From contig DCUB01000053.1 of the NCBI GenBank assembly GCA_002329365.1, positions 1-24,385 on the forward strand: 24,385 bases of DNA, read 5' to 3'. The DNA comes from Ruminococcaceae bacterium UBA1425 (GTDB lineage Bacteria > Bacillota > Clostridia > Oscillospirales > Acutalibacteraceae). This document shows positions 1-9,493 of this stretch, in pieces (position 1 is the stretch's first letter; every line of letters begins with the position of its first letter). The position numbers and the translations under genes are program-made. The notes beneath the pieces are model-generated. The model searched no databases and had not been told where the DNA came from. It saw only the letters and a list, made by a program, of their open reading frames with translations.

Positions 1-20
1 AGAAAGGAATGGTCATAATA

Positions 21-977
21 ATGACAAAAAAAGAACGCTTTACGGCAGCCCTCCGGCGTGAGATTCCCGACAGAATTCCCACCTTTGAGCTTGAGTTTCA
101 GCTTGAAAGCGAATTGTTCGGCGATACGTTTGATTATTCGCTGATAACCCCCGAAAACCTCGCTTCCTGCGGCGCCGCGGAATACGACAAAATTCTTCAC
201 AGGCTTGCCGAGCATAACGCCGAGCTTTTTCTTGAAAAGCTCGACTACGACTGCATACCGCTTTGCGGGCCACAGAATCCGCGATGCGAAGCAGACCAAA
301 TAGAATATATAAAAATTATGCGAAAGCTTATAGGCGACAGCGTGTGCATGTGGTTTCACGGCGACGGCACATTCAGCATTCCCGACGGCAACAGGATGTA
401 TGACTTCGCGTACAGTCTTGTCGATGATTATGAGGGTGTTCTGGAAAGAGCCTCAAACGCGGCCGACTCGGCGATTGAGCGAAACAAACGTTATGCCGAC
501 GCGGGCGTCGACGTGTTCGGACTGTGCAGCGACTACTGCTACAACTCCGGGCCGTTTGTTTCGCCGCAAACTTTTTCCGAGATTATTTATCCATATCTTT
601 CAAGGATAATTGCGGAAATCCGAAGCATGGGCTGCTACGCCATAAAGCATACCGACGGAGATATAATGCCTGTTATTGACATGCTTGTCGACGCGAACCC
701 GCACGCCCTGCATTCGCTTGACCCTATGGCTGGAGTTGACATAAAGGTTGTCAAGGAGAGGTACGGCGACAGGGTTGCTCTTTGCGGGAACGTTAACTGC
801 GCCCTTCTTCAGACGGGAACTGATGAAGAGGTCATTGACAGCGCGATGTACTGCCTTACATACGGAAAGCCGAACGGCGGCTACATTTTCTGCACAAGCA
901 ACGTCGCCTTTAAGGGTATGCCGCCGGAGCGATATAAAATGATACTGGAGCTTTGGAAGAAACACAGAGATTATTAA
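21..977 (+). CDS. Uroporphyrinogen decarboxylase (URO-D) family protein, MtaA/CmuA-like branch
   Basis: A 318-residue protein with the URO-D superfamily fold signature (PF01208). It opens with the MTKKERFTAALRREIPDR motif typical of methyltransferase-type members, then has GPFVSPQTF near the middle, HTDGDI with H210 and D212, HSLDPMAG, and RVALCGNVNC with C255. True HemE acts in haem synthesis, while MtaA/CmuA-type relatives move methyl groups to corrinoid or thiol carriers using a zinc site. Here the usual His-x-Cys of the zinc site reads His-x-Asp, so zinc-dependent methyl transfer cannot be assumed. I chose the ATG at 21 because the family N-terminus begins there. An in-frame ATG at 9 would add four unlikely residues and directly abuts the AGAAAGGA ribosome site at 1-8. 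No corrinoid protein is visible nearby and the upstream neighbour is outside the window. The family is clear, the substrate unknown. Confidence 0.85.
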   Translation: MTKKERFTAALRREIPDRIPTFELEFQLESELFGDTFDYSLITPENLASCGAAEYDKILHRLAEHNAELFLEKLDYDCIPLCGPQNPRCEADQIEYIKIMRKLIGDSVCMWFHGDGTFSIPDGNRMYDFAYSLVDDYEGVLERASNAADSAIERNKRYADAGVDVFGLCSDYCYNSGPFVSPQTFSEIIYPYLSRIIAEIRSMGCYAIKHTDGDIMPVIDMLVDANPHALHSLDPMAGVDIKVVKERYGDRVALCGNVNCALLQTGTDEEVIDSAMYCLTYGKPNGGYIFCTSNVAFKGMPPERYKMILELWKKHRDY

Positions 978-993
978 TATTGTAAACTTTCTG

Positions 994-1021
994 AACCGCA
1001 CGGGTAACCGGGCGGTTTTTT
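994..1021 (+). terminator. Rho-independent terminator after the URO-D family gene
   Basis: AACCGC (994-999) pairs with GCGGTT (1012-1017). An inner CGG (1001-1003) pairs with CCG (1008-1010) around a GTAA loop, and the helix runs straight into a T tract at 1016-1021. It lies 17 bases after the stop codon and isolates this gene from the protease promoter that follows. Confidence 0.85.
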
Positions 1022-1035
1022 ACTTCTTATTCATG

Positions 1036-1064
1036 TTGACATAATAATTGTTTTTATTTATACT
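1036..1064 (+). promoter_or_regulatory. Sigma-A type promoter of the giant subtilase gene
   Basis: TTGACA (1036-1041), 17 bases, then TATACT (1059-1064): one mismatch from the vegetative consensus at ideal spacing. Transcription would start near 1071, leaving a leader of about 29 bases before the ATG at 1100. This rules out the in-frame ATG at 1073, which would have no ribosome site on the message. Such a promoter suggests substantial vegetative expression. I see no operator-like repeat beside it. Confidence 0.8.
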
Positions 1065-1099
1065 TTATATGTATGAGTATAACAAAGGAGCCGTCTAAA

Positions 1100-4000
1100 A
1101 TGAAACGTAGACATATTATATACAGACTTGCATCCGTAATGCTTGCCGTCGCCTTCACGGTCTGCCCGAATGTAATTCTCGCAAAAGCGGCAGAGGAGGA
1201 TTATTCTCTCGTAAACGTGCCGTCTGACGACGGCGAATTGGAAATCCGCGGCAACGAAGAAACGGTTACCGTTATAGTTGAGCTTGATTCAAAACCGATT
1301 TTAGAGCGCGATTCAAGCGTCATAAGCGGCAGCGAGTTTACAAATAAAGCGCGTAAAATGCGTGATTCATTGCTTTCAGAGCAGGAAAAGGTTCGCGACA
1401 AAATAGAGAAAAAAATAGGCGTCGGCAAAGAGCTTGAAAGCATTTATTCATATACTATGCTTACAAACGCCTTTGCTACGGAAATGACGGTAAGCCAGAT
1501 ATCACAAGCCGCCGCAGTTGACGGCGTAAAATCCGTTTACATAGCCCCGGAGTTTGAGGCTCTTGCCGAGGTTGACGGCGGGTCGACCGTAACGCTTGAT
1601 TATTCCGGCAATTCTTTCATGGAAGGCGCATACAGCGGCGAGGGTACCGTAATAGCAGTCATTGATACAGGTATCGATATAGACCATGAGGCGTTCGCGA
1701 ACGCTCCCGCTTCGCCTAAAATATCTCAGTCGGATATCGCCGGTGTCCTGAGCGGACTTAATGCTTACAGTTCGTCCGGCGGCAGCGCGTCTTCATATTA
1801 TTACAGCTCGAAAATTCCGTTTTTCTACAACTATGCAAACAAAAATTTTGATGTTTCACACGTCAACGTCGCGGCGGGAGACCACGGTTCGCACGTCGCG
1901 GGTATAGCGGCAGGCTGCGCAAAGGACAGCGAGGGGAATATTACCTTTTCCGGCGTCGCGCCGGACGCGCAGCTTCTTGTTATGAAGGTGTTCAAAAGCT
2001 CGACCACGCCCTCCGCCGGCGCCAGCACGGCAGACCTTATAGCTGCTATTGAGGACGCTATTCTGCTCGGCGCCGACGTTATAAATTACAGCCTCGGCTC
2101 CGTCGGCGGTTTCAGCTACGCGGGTCAGTCACCGGCGTTTTACAATATTTTCGAAAGCCTTGACGACGCAGGCGTCGCTGCCGTGTCGGCCGCCGGAAAC
2201 TCATACACGGCAGGCTACGGCAACAAGTACGGCAATGACCTGAGCCTTGCCTCCAACCCTGACAACGGTTCCATTGCAACGCCGGCGTCCTTTGAGAATA
2301 ATTTTGCCGTCGCAAGCTTCGGCAAAACCGGCTACATATTTTATAACGGCGTCGAGATGGAATTCACAAACAATTATTCCGATTATACAAGAAACATGCT
2401 GAGATACCTTAATCAGACGCTGGGAATAGCCTTGCTCAGAGATTCTTCCGGCACACTGCTTACAGGTACCGAGAGTGAATTCGCATCATACGCGGAAATC
2501 TGCGGCATAAGCGGAAAATTCGTAATGATACGCCGCGGTCAGAACTTTATCGACACCGCACAGCGGGCCGAAAATTACGGCGCAATCGGGCTTATCGTCT
2601 GCAATCACAGCTCTGGCGCTCTGACGAATATGGCGGAAAACACTTCCGTTTCCATACCCTCGATTTTCATTTCCAAGGAAAACGGGGATTATATTGTAGA
2701 AAATTATGAAAACTGTCAGAGCTTTACCGTAGCTTATGCCGAAAACGGTCAGATGTCCGACTTCTCGTCTGTCGGCGTAACGCCCGAGCTTCAGCTTAAG
2801 CCCGAAATTTCCGCGCTCGGCGCCGCCGTATTTTCGGCTACCGACAACAACACCTACGGCTTAAAGTCAGGCACCTCTATGGCCGCCCCGTATTTTTCCG
2901 GCGCGTATGCCGTTGTTCTTCAGTACTTAAACACGGAATATCCCGATTTACTTTCGGGAATGACTGCGGGCGAAAAAAAGTCCTTCGCGGAATGTCTTTT
3001 GATGTCTGCGGCAAAGCCGATGACGGACGAGCAGACATCCGCATTCTATTCCCCGCGTCGTCAGGGCTCGGGCGCCGTTGACATAGAGGCGGCGATGAAC
3101 TCCGGGGCAGTGTTGTACTCGCCCGGTCTGTCGAAGCCAAAGCTCAGCCTCGGCGACGACAAGCTGAAAACAGGCGTTTACACTATGTCGTTTGTCGTCA
3201 AAAACTTTTCCGATACTCCGTTGCAATATGCTGCTTCGGCTACCGTTCTGACGGAGGTTGCAAAAAACGAAACCGTTACATATCAGACCGATGTCTATGA
3301 CGAAAGCACGGGACAATATCAGACAGCGGAGCTTGCCGAAAAGTTTATGTCCGGCAGGTCAATGAACATAACGCCGTTCTGCTCCGTTACTATAAGCGAC
3401 GGCGGCAACATAACCGTTCCCGCGGGCGAGTGCAAGACGGTAACCGTCACGGTAGCCGTAAGCTCGGTTATTAAGAACTACATGGATGCAAACTTTGAAA
3501 ACGGTATATATGTAGACGGCTTTATTCAGCTTCACGGCGGAAGCGCAACTTCGGATTTGTCTATTCCTTATCTCGCGTTTTACGGCGACTGGACGCAGGC
3601 ACCCGTTCTTGACGGTGGCACATGGCTGGACACTCTCGCGGGCATACAAAAATACCCTGCCTTCGGCAGCAGCGCCGCATACACCTTTACCAAGGCTCCC
3701 GCATATTCAATTTCGGAGCTTTACAAAATAGGCACGAACTATAACCTTCCGGGTCTGCAGGCTTTCGCCGCGAACGATATCACATATAACCCTTCACGAA
3801 TCAGCCTTGCGTCGCGAACCGCAAGGCCGTCCATAACATCTGACCAGCTTTGGAACAACACAATTTACAAAACGGATACTTATCTTTTGCGAAGCGCCTC
3901 GTATCTTCTTTACAGGGTCAAAAACGCCGATACGGGAGAGGTTTACGCTACTTCGGTTGCAAGTCAGGTTCCGAAAACATACTATAAAAGCTCCACGGGC

Positions 4001-7000
4001 GAAGTAATATATGCCGGCTACAACAGCGGCGACGGCTTTTCGTGGAACGGCAAAACGGACCAGGGCGCAAATCTGCCCGACGGAACAAGGGTGCGTTTTG
4101 AGCTGTTTGCCGGAAAGACTTACGGTCCTGACGGCGCCAGTACCTACAACAAAACGCTGTATTCGTTTGACATGATTATAGACTCGACAGTACCAATGCT
4201 TTCAGGCGTCAGCTTTTACAGAAATGAAAGCAACGAGCTTTGCGGAACGTTTTCAGCATATGACAAACATTATATCAACTCGATTAATGTTACAATCCGC
4301 GGAGTAAACAGCGGGGGAAACGCGGCATATGTAACAAAGAAATATATATGCGGCTTTGACAACACGGGAGAAACGGCAGTATATAACCTCAATCTTACGC
4401 AGGCATCTTCGGGAACACTTTCAAATATTTACGCCGTCGACGTTGAGGTTGACGACTGGGCAGGCAACGGCCGCCTAAACAACAAGGGCAGCGGAAACAA
4501 CGGAAGATATGTTTTCTGCTTTAATGACAGTGCCGGCTTTACAAATATAAATGAATATATCAGCGAAGGCGAAAGCTTTAGCTTAAGTGCATCGAATCAT
4601 CTTTATCAAAGCCCCGCGGCACAAAACGGCGTGAACGATAATGATGCTTTCGGCATAAATACTCTTGAGTTTACAAGCTCCGACAGTTCCGTTGTTACCG
4701 TAGACAGTTCGGGCAGAATATACGGCGTGTCGACAGGTACCGCGACAATAACTTACAGAGATATCTGTTCGGGTGTATCAGACAGCTTCACCGTCACCGT
4801 TCAGCCGAATATGCTGCAGTCAATGATAAACGGCGCTTCGCCGGGTGATACTGTCGACTACACGTTCGGCGACATTTCGGGAAACATCATTATATCAAAA
4901 GATATTACAATCGATTTGAACGGCGCCCAAATAACCTCATACGCCGATGTTCCGGCTTTTACAATTACAAACTCCGCGAATGTAACAATTAAAAACGGTT
5001 CTGTTGAATCAACTCTGTATTATAACGAAAACGGAAACGGCACTTTTCTTGACGCTGTTTTCGGCAGGACGTCTGCTATCAGCGTTATATCCGGCACCCT
5101 TTCGCTCTCAGAAATGACCGTAAAGGGCGCAAGCTACCGCAATAACGGTATAGCACCTGAGTCCGCGATGGTCGGAAACGGCGTAAAGCTTGCCTCCGGC
5201 GCGTCGCTGAATATTGCAAAATGCGATATTTACGGTTTATATGCCGTCGACAACGAAGCAGGCTCGACCGTAACGTTGACTGACGGCTGTCTTTTCGGCG
5301 TGCTGTCTGCAGCAAGTAACTTTAACGTGCAGTCTGTGGCTGCCGCCAAAGGCTCGCTGCTTTACAACGTTTCAGACAGAATAGCCGACATTCTGTCCGA
5401 GGGCACATATGAAACATCAGCGGTTACGGCTCTTTGCGCGGTGGTTGACAACGCTTCGTATGATGTCTATGTAAAATATGAAAACGGTAATCTGAACATA
5501 GGGCTTGAGTTTGAGGACGTCGCCTTGCCGCAGGAGTATTACGGCTATACATGGGTACCGTCCGAGATGAATATAATCAGGGACGGAGAAACGGCAAGCA
5601 CCTTTTCACTCGACGGCTCCGAGCATGTGATGTACGAGCTTACGGGAATGCCTCAGGGCGAGTATTCCGTCAGCGTTTCATTCAGGCTTAATTCACGTCT
5701 TACCGAGGAGCAGGAAAAATATCTGTTAAATACCGACGGTGCGCTTTCTTATATGCTCGAGTTGTACGATATGATTATGGCGGAGGTGCCGTCATTCATT
5801 TATGATTCTCTCGACATACCGGCACTGATAAACGCAAAGGATTACGTTTCGACACTGCTGTCAACAATAAGCACCTATTTTTCAATCAGAGACAGTCTGG
5901 GAGTTGACTGTCCTCTTACGCAGGATTGCGCTGATTTGCTCACTCCGGGACTTACGGGGCTCGGAATATCCGACGATTACGGACGCACATGGAGCGAATA
6001 CTACGAAAACTATGTGTATTATCTGATATACGGCGGAACATCGTGGGTTACAACCGAAAACGGCGAATATATTTCATCGCGCGCCGGAGAAACGTTTGTC
6101 GGACTTCTGCCCTTAATTAATATGTTCGCGGGTAATTATTACGGCCTCGAGGGAGGATTGCTCGGAGAGCTTACCGGCATGATTTCAGAGCTTATCAAAC
6201 GTCAGGAAACTACTCAGGGAAGTATCGCGGAGCGTCTTGCTTACATAAACGAGAATATCCCCGCAATGTTCGATATGCTCAACGAGATGTCCGCAGTCAT
6301 GAAGTCCGGCAGCCTTGACGTTTACAGTCCCGACGGTTTTGGCAACACCCTGATCGACACTCTTATGTCCGACAGCTTAAGCATGCTCAACGACGGAACG
6401 GTAGATTCTTTTGAGTCCGCGTTCGGTACCGTAAGTGTCAGCGAATTTGCCGATGCCATTGACGAAATGCTTGCCTTCTGCGGCAGGATTCGGGAAATTG
6501 AGAGCTGTGAAGATTATCTTGCATTTGATGCCTATAATGACAGCGAAGGGCTTGAAACGATTTTAACAAACGCCCTTAACGGCAAAATGTCGGAATACGT
6601 TACCTGCGGCTGCATATCACTGTTCAGCGAGGTCAAGGTACCGTCGTCTGTATGCTCCTATAACAGGATAATATACCGCAACACCGAGGGCGCCGCTAAC
6701 GAAAATCCTCATTTCTATACAACGGGCAGCAGCTTTACGCTTAACGACGCACATAAAGCGGGATATGTATTCATGGGCTGGTACTCAGACGCCGGTTTCG
6801 GCGAGGAATACAGGGTAACGGAAATCACGGCTGACTTTAGCGGTGATATCGAGCTGTACGCAAGGTTTACGCTCGGCAGCTATGTTTTGAGATTTGTAGC
6901 GGACGGCGTTACGGTCAGGGAAACGGAGTACCAATACGGCGAGCCGATTAATGAAACGCCTCCCGAAGTGCCCGAAAAGGAAGGCTATATAGGGTATTGG

Positions 7001-8092
7001 GACAAGTTCATACCTGACACCATGCCGTCCGGCGATTACATAATAACCGCCGTTTATTTCGCGGTCGGGGACGAAAATCAGGTTCCCGTCAGCGTTGAGG
7101 TAATCGGCGGCGGACGCGTGGAATATGAAGACTCGTTGATTATAACAAACAGCCGTTATAAGTTTACAATCGGCAACGAAGTCACCTTTACGGCTCGTGA
7201 AACTTACCCTGACTCGTTCCTGTACTGGGTTCGGAAGGAAACGAACAGGATTGTTTCCACAGACCTGCAATACACGTTTACGGCTGCGTCGGGCGTCGAC
7301 TATGAGGCGGTGTTCTGTACCCCGGGTGAATACCGCAACGTCACTTATCAAGGCTCATACGGCAACATACTGTATTCTGCCGAAATTCCCGTCGGCTCCG
7401 ATGAAATTGACATACCCGAAATCCCGGTTCTTGAAGGACGCAATATAATAGGCTGGGACAAGGAGATTGCGGACTATCAGAACCTTCCCGAAAACGTGCT
7501 TGTAACAGCACAGTACGAAACAATCGCACAGCAGTTCACCGTAACGCTGACAAACACCGAAAACGTTTCGGGAGCAGGCTCGTATGACGCTCTGTCCGTC
7601 GTAACGATTACAGCACTCGGCGACAACTTTTCTTACTGGATTGACGAAACGGGCGCTATTGTCAGCTATCAGGCGTCGTATTCGTTCATAATCTGCTTTG
7701 ACTGCACGTTCACCGCCGTCTTTGAGGGAGCTGTAACTCCGCTGCCGGTAATCAGAATATCAAAGGTTTCCAAAAACCTTGAGGAAAAAAATCTTACCTT
7801 CTACGCGGAGCGAAGCATACCGCAGGGCTACACCATTCTTGAAACGGGTATGATTCTTACTAATCTCAGCGCGGTAGGCGGCGACGAGAACGAGTTCACG
7901 CTCGAAAACCCGTATGTCCTGAAAGGCACTTCCGATTCAAAGCTGAACAACGGCACATATTCGGTAACAATTACCGATTATACTGAAACCGACTATTATT
8001 ACGCGCGCGGATATGTCATTCTAAAAGACAGCAACGGCGTAACGCTCGACACACTTTACAGCGAAACCGCCGTTTCGCCTCCCGATTATTGA
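1100..8092 (+). CDS. Giant secreted subtilisin-like (S8) serine protease with PA, Fn3-like, Big2 and InlB-type repeat modules
   Basis: A 2330-residue exported protease. The start at 1100 follows AAAGGAG (1084-1090) by 9 bases. A signal peptide (about 1-32, ending near ILAKAAEE) precedes an I9-like propeptide (about 53-155). The S8 domain has Asp189 (VIDTG), His262 (DHGSHVAG), Asn367 (SAAGNS) and Ser593 (GTSMAAP), so the triad is complete. A protease-associated insert lies at about 450-545, as in C5a-peptidase or lactocepin types. After it come an Fn3-like domain (about 673-830), a FlgD-like Ig segment (about 970-1005), a Big2 domain (about 1190-1234), a beta-helix-like stretch (about 1237-1417), an unrecognised probably helical region (about 1532-1837), and InlB/Flg_new type repeats (about 1883-1987 and 2077-2141). 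The C-terminus is a further beta-rich domain ending SPPDY, with no LPxTG, SLH or membrane anchor. It probably degrades extracellular proteins. Substrate and surface attachment are unknown. It is monocistronic, between a terminator upstream and a hairpin downstream. Confidence 0.93.
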   Translation: MKRRHIIYRLASVMLAVAFTVCPNVILAKAAEEDYSLVNVPSDDGELEIRGNEETVTVIVELDSKPILERDSSVISGSEFTNKARKMRDSLLSEQEKVRDKIEKKIGVGKELESIYSYTMLTNAFATEMTVSQISQAAAVDGVKSVYIAPEFEALAEVDGGSTVTLDYSGNSFMEGAYSGEGTVIAVIDTGIDIDHEAFANAPASPKISQSDIAGVLSGLNAYSSSGGSASSYYYSSKIPFFYNYANKNFDVSHVNVAAGDHGSHVAGIAAGCAKDSEGNITFSGVAPDAQLLVMKVFKSSTTPSAGASTADLIAAIEDAILLGADVINYSLGSVGGFSYAGQSPAFYNIFESLDDAGVAAVSAAGNSYTAGYGNKYGNDLSLASNPDNGSIATPASFENNFAVASFGKTGYIFYNGVEMEFTNNYSDYTRNMLRYLNQTLGIALLRDSSGTLLTGTESEFASYAEICGISGKFVMIRRGQNFIDTAQRAENYGAIGLIVCNHSSGALTNMAENTSVSIPSIFISKENGDYIVENYENCQSFTVAYAENGQMSDFSSVGVTPELQLKPEISALGAAVFSATDNNTYGLKSGTSMAAPYFSGAYAVVLQYLNTEYPDLLSGMTAGEKKSFAECLLMSAAKPMTDEQTSAFYSPRRQGSGAVDIEAAMNSGAVLYSPGLSKPKLSLGDDKLKTGVYTMSFVVKNFSDTPLQYAASATVLTEVAKNETVTYQTDVYDESTGQYQTAELAEKFMSGRSMNITPFCSVTISDGGNITVPAGECKTVTVTVAVSSVIKNYMDANFENGIYVDGFIQLHGGSATSDLSIPYLAFYGDWTQAPVLDGGTWLDTLAGIQKYPAFGSSAAYTFTKAPAYSISELYKIGTNYNLPGLQAFAANDITYNPSRISLASRTARPSITSDQLWNNTIYKTDTYLLRSASYLLYRVKNADTGEVYATSVASQVPKTYYKSSTGEVIYAGYNSGDGFSWNGKTDQGANLPDGTRVRFELFAGKTYGPDGASTYNKTLYSFDMIIDSTVPMLSGVSFYRNESNELCGTFSAYDKHYINSINVTIRGVNSGGNAAYVTKKYICGFDNTGETAVYNLNLTQASSGTLSNIYAVDVEVDDWAGNGRLNNKGSGNNGRYVFCFNDSAGFTNINEYISEGESFSLSASNHLYQSPAAQNGVNDNDAFGINTLEFTSSDSSVVTVDSSGRIYGVSTGTATITYRDICSGVSDSFTVTVQPNMLQSMINGASPGDTVDYTFGDISGNIIISKDITIDLNGAQITSYADVPAFTITNSANVTIKNGSVESTLYYNENGNGTFLDAVFGRTSAISVISGTLSLSEMTVKGASYRNNGIAPESAMVGNGVKLASGASLNIAKCDIYGLYAVDNEAGSTVTLTDGCLFGVLSAASNFNVQSVAAAKGSLLYNVSDRIADILSEGTYETSAVTALCAVVDNASYDVYVKYENGNLNIGLEFEDVALPQEYYGYTWVPSEMNIIRDGETASTFSLDGSEHVMYELTGMPQGEYSVSVSFRLNSRLTEEQEKYLLNTDGALSYMLELYDMIMAEVPSFIYDSLDIPALINAKDYVSTLLSTISTYFSIRDSLGVDCPLTQDCADLLTPGLTGLGISDDYGRTWSEYYENYVYYLIYGGTSWVTTENGEYISSRAGETFVGLLPLINMFAGNYYGLEGGLLGELTGMISELIKRQETTQGSIAERLAYINENIPAMFDMLNEMSAVMKSGSLDVYSPDGFGNTLIDTLMSDSLSMLNDGTVDSFESAFGTVSVSEFADAIDEMLAFCGRIREIESCEDYLAFDAYNDSEGLETILTNALNGKMSEYVTCGCISLFSEVKVPSSVCSYNRIIYRNTEGAANENPHFYTTGSSFTLNDAHKAGYVFMGWYSDAGFGEEYRVTEITADFSGDIELYARFTLGSYVLRFVADGVTVRETEYQYGEPINETPPEVPEKEGYIGYWDKFIPDTMPSGDYIITAVYFAVGDENQVPVSVEVIGGGRVEYEDSLIITNSRYKFTIGNEVTFTARETYPDSFLYWVRKETNRIVSTDLQYTFTAASGVDYEAVFCTPGEYRNVTYQGSYGNILYSAEIPVGSDEIDIPEIPVLEGRNIIGWDKEIADYQNLPENVLVTAQYETIAQQFTVTLTNTENVSGAGSYDALSVVTITALGDNFSYWIDETGAIVSYQASYSFIICFDCTFTAVFEGAVTPLPVIRISKVSKNLEEKNLTFYAERSIPQGYTILETGMILTNLSAVGGDENEFTLENPYVLKGTSDSKLNNGTYSVTITDYTETDYYYARGYVILKDSNGVTLDTLYSETAVSPPDY

Positions 8093-8111
8093 TTTGTAAA
8101 TAGTAACAAAA

Positions 8112-8167
8112 GGGCTGAATCAAACCGGACGGAACGGAAATAACCGTTCGCGGTATTGATTCAGCCC
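8112..8167 (-). terminator. Long hairpin terminator between the convergent subtilase and ackA genes
   Basis: A perfect 12-bp stem, GGGCTGAATCAA (8112-8123) with TTGATTCAGCCC (8156-8167), encloses a second stem, GAACGG (8132-8137) with CCGTTC (8144-8149). On the minus strand the stem is followed by CTTTTGTTAC, a usable U-rich tail for ackA. On the plus strand the tail is only GCTGTTATTG, so termination of the subtilase message would be weaker, although the helix itself is strong. It is probably bidirectional. Confidence 0.75.
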
Positions 8168-8227
8168 GCTGTTATTGTTAATTGCAGTTTATTATGCTGG
8201 TTCGGAACGCATAATTATTATTAAGAA

Positions 8228-9436
8228 TTACATAAGCGAAAGCGCGATATCCTTTGTGTCTCTTGCTATTACAAGCTCCTCGTTTGTCGGAATGACAAAT
8301 ACGCGCACTTTTGAATCGGGTGTTGATATTTCGCCTTCCGCGCCCTTTACTAACGGTTCGTTGAGTTCCGGGTTGACGGCTATGCCGAGGAAGGACAGAT
8401 TGTCGCACACATGCAGGCGCATGTCTTTGGCGTTTTCGCCGACTCCGCCGGTGAACACTATGGCGTCCACGCCGTCCATGGCTGCCACATAGCTGCCGAT
8501 GAATTTTCGTATCTGATAGCGCTGCATCTGCCTTGCGAGAGCGGCGCGCCTGTTTCCCGCTTTGGCAGCCGCTATGAGGTCGCGGTCGTCGCTGGAAACG
8601 CCCGAAATGCCGAACACGCCGGACTTTTTATTTAAAATTATATCAGTGTCCTTCGGCGTCCAGCCCTCTTTATTCTGCAGGAATATTATAGCCGACGGGT
8701 CGACTCCGCCCGAACGCGTTCCCATCATAAAGCCGTCAAGAGGAGTAAGACCCATGCTTGTGTCTATAACCATTCCGTGCTTGACCGCTGTAATCGAACT
8801 GCCGTTGCCGATATGGCAGGATATGATTTTCAGCTCTGATATATCCCTTCCCATAAGCTCGGCACAGCGGGCGCTGACAAAGCGGTGCGACGTTCCGTGA
8901 AATCCGTAACGGCGGATTTTATACTTTTCATAGTATTCATAGGGAAGCGCGAAAAGGTACGCTTCCTCGGGCATTGTCGAATGAAAGGCGTTGTCAAAAA
9001 CAACAACCTCGGGAACCTTGGTACCGAAAACCTCCTGGCACGCCTTGATTCCCTGAATATGAGCCGCGTTGTGAAGCGGAGCAAGCTCTATTAGGCTTTC
9101 TATTCCCTTTATAACCTCGTCGGTAACGAGCATGCTTTTATTAAAAAGAGCTCCGCCCTGTACTATTCTGTGACCGATTGCCGCGATTTCGTCGAGGCTG
9201 TCGATAACCTTGCACTCGCCCTCGGTAAGCGCCTTTTCAACCTCAATGAATGCCTGAGTGTGATTTGCAAGATTTGTTTCGTAGTCGTAGCTTCTTCCGT
9301 CGGCGGTTTTGCCGCTTACTTCGCCGCCGATGCCAATCCGCTCGCATATGCCCTTTGCGAGCCAACGCTCGGTATCCATATCAATAAGCTGATATTTCAA
9401 GGACGAGCTGCCGGCATTAATTACAAGAATCTTCAA
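8228..9436 (-). CDS. ackA: Acetate kinase
   Basis: A full-length 402-residue acetate kinase, which interconverts acetyl phosphate + ADP and acetate + ATP in the cytoplasm, the final ATP-yielding step of acetate fermentation. The N-terminal phosphate-binding motif NAGSSSLKY is present. Residues matching the Methanosarcina active site are R90 (GHRIVQGG), D148 (VVVFDNAFH), H180 (YGFHGTSH) and R241 (MMGTRSGG), with the C-terminal NEELVIARDT acidic pair at 386-387. The start is TTG at 9436, eight bases after a GGGGG ribosome site, and the protein then reads KILVINAG as in the family. No phosphotransacetylase gene is adjacent, unlike the common pta-ackA pair, so acetyl phosphate must come from a gene elsewhere. 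It is divergent from the beta-helix gene and ends before a long hairpin. Confidence 0.97.
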   Translation of the reverse strand: MKILVINAGSSSLKYQLIDMDTERWLAKGICERIGIGGEVSGKTADGRSYDYETNLANHTQAFIEVEKALTEGECKVIDSLDEIAAIGHRIVQGGALFNKSMLVTDEVIKGIESLIELAPLHNAAHIQGIKACQEVFGTKVPEVVVFDNAFHSTMPEEAYLFALPYEYYEKYKIRRYGFHGTSHRFVSARCAELMGRDISELKIISCHIGNGSSITAVKHGMVIDTSMGLTPLDGFMMGTRSGGVDPSAIIFLQNKEGWTPKDTDIILNKKSGVFGISGVSSDDRDLIAAAKAGNRRAALARQMQRYQIRKFIGSYVAAMDGVDAIVFTGGVGENAKDMRLHVCDNLSFLGIAVNPELNEPLVKGAEGEISTPDSKVRVFVIPTNEELVIARDTKDIALSLM

Positions 9437-9464
9437 TATTTATGCCCCCATAATCATTTTTTGC

Positions 9465-9493
9465 TTGAAACAAGCCAATAACTGTAATATTAT
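9465..9493 (+). promoter_or_regulatory. Sigma-A type promoter of the beta-helix gene
   Basis: TTGAAA (9465-9470), 17 bases, TATTAT (9488-9493). Transcription would start near 9500, about 48 bases before the chosen ATG at 9548. The -10 region is shared with the opposing ackA promoter. Confidence 0.6.

Noticed and set aside
1073..1099. Upstream ATG for the giant protease
   Set aside because: It lies two bases after the predicted transcription start with no ribosome site, and would put charged residues before a normal signal peptide.
6785..7351. 188-codon open frame on the minus strand inside the protease gene
   Set aside because: It is antisense to InlB-like repeats of a clearly coding frame, with no ribosome site or recognisable protein features.
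9443..9454. Four-codon minus-strand frame (ATG GGG GCA TAA) at the ackA ribosome site
   Set aside because: Too short to interpret. Its GGGGG is better explained as the ackA ribosome binding site.
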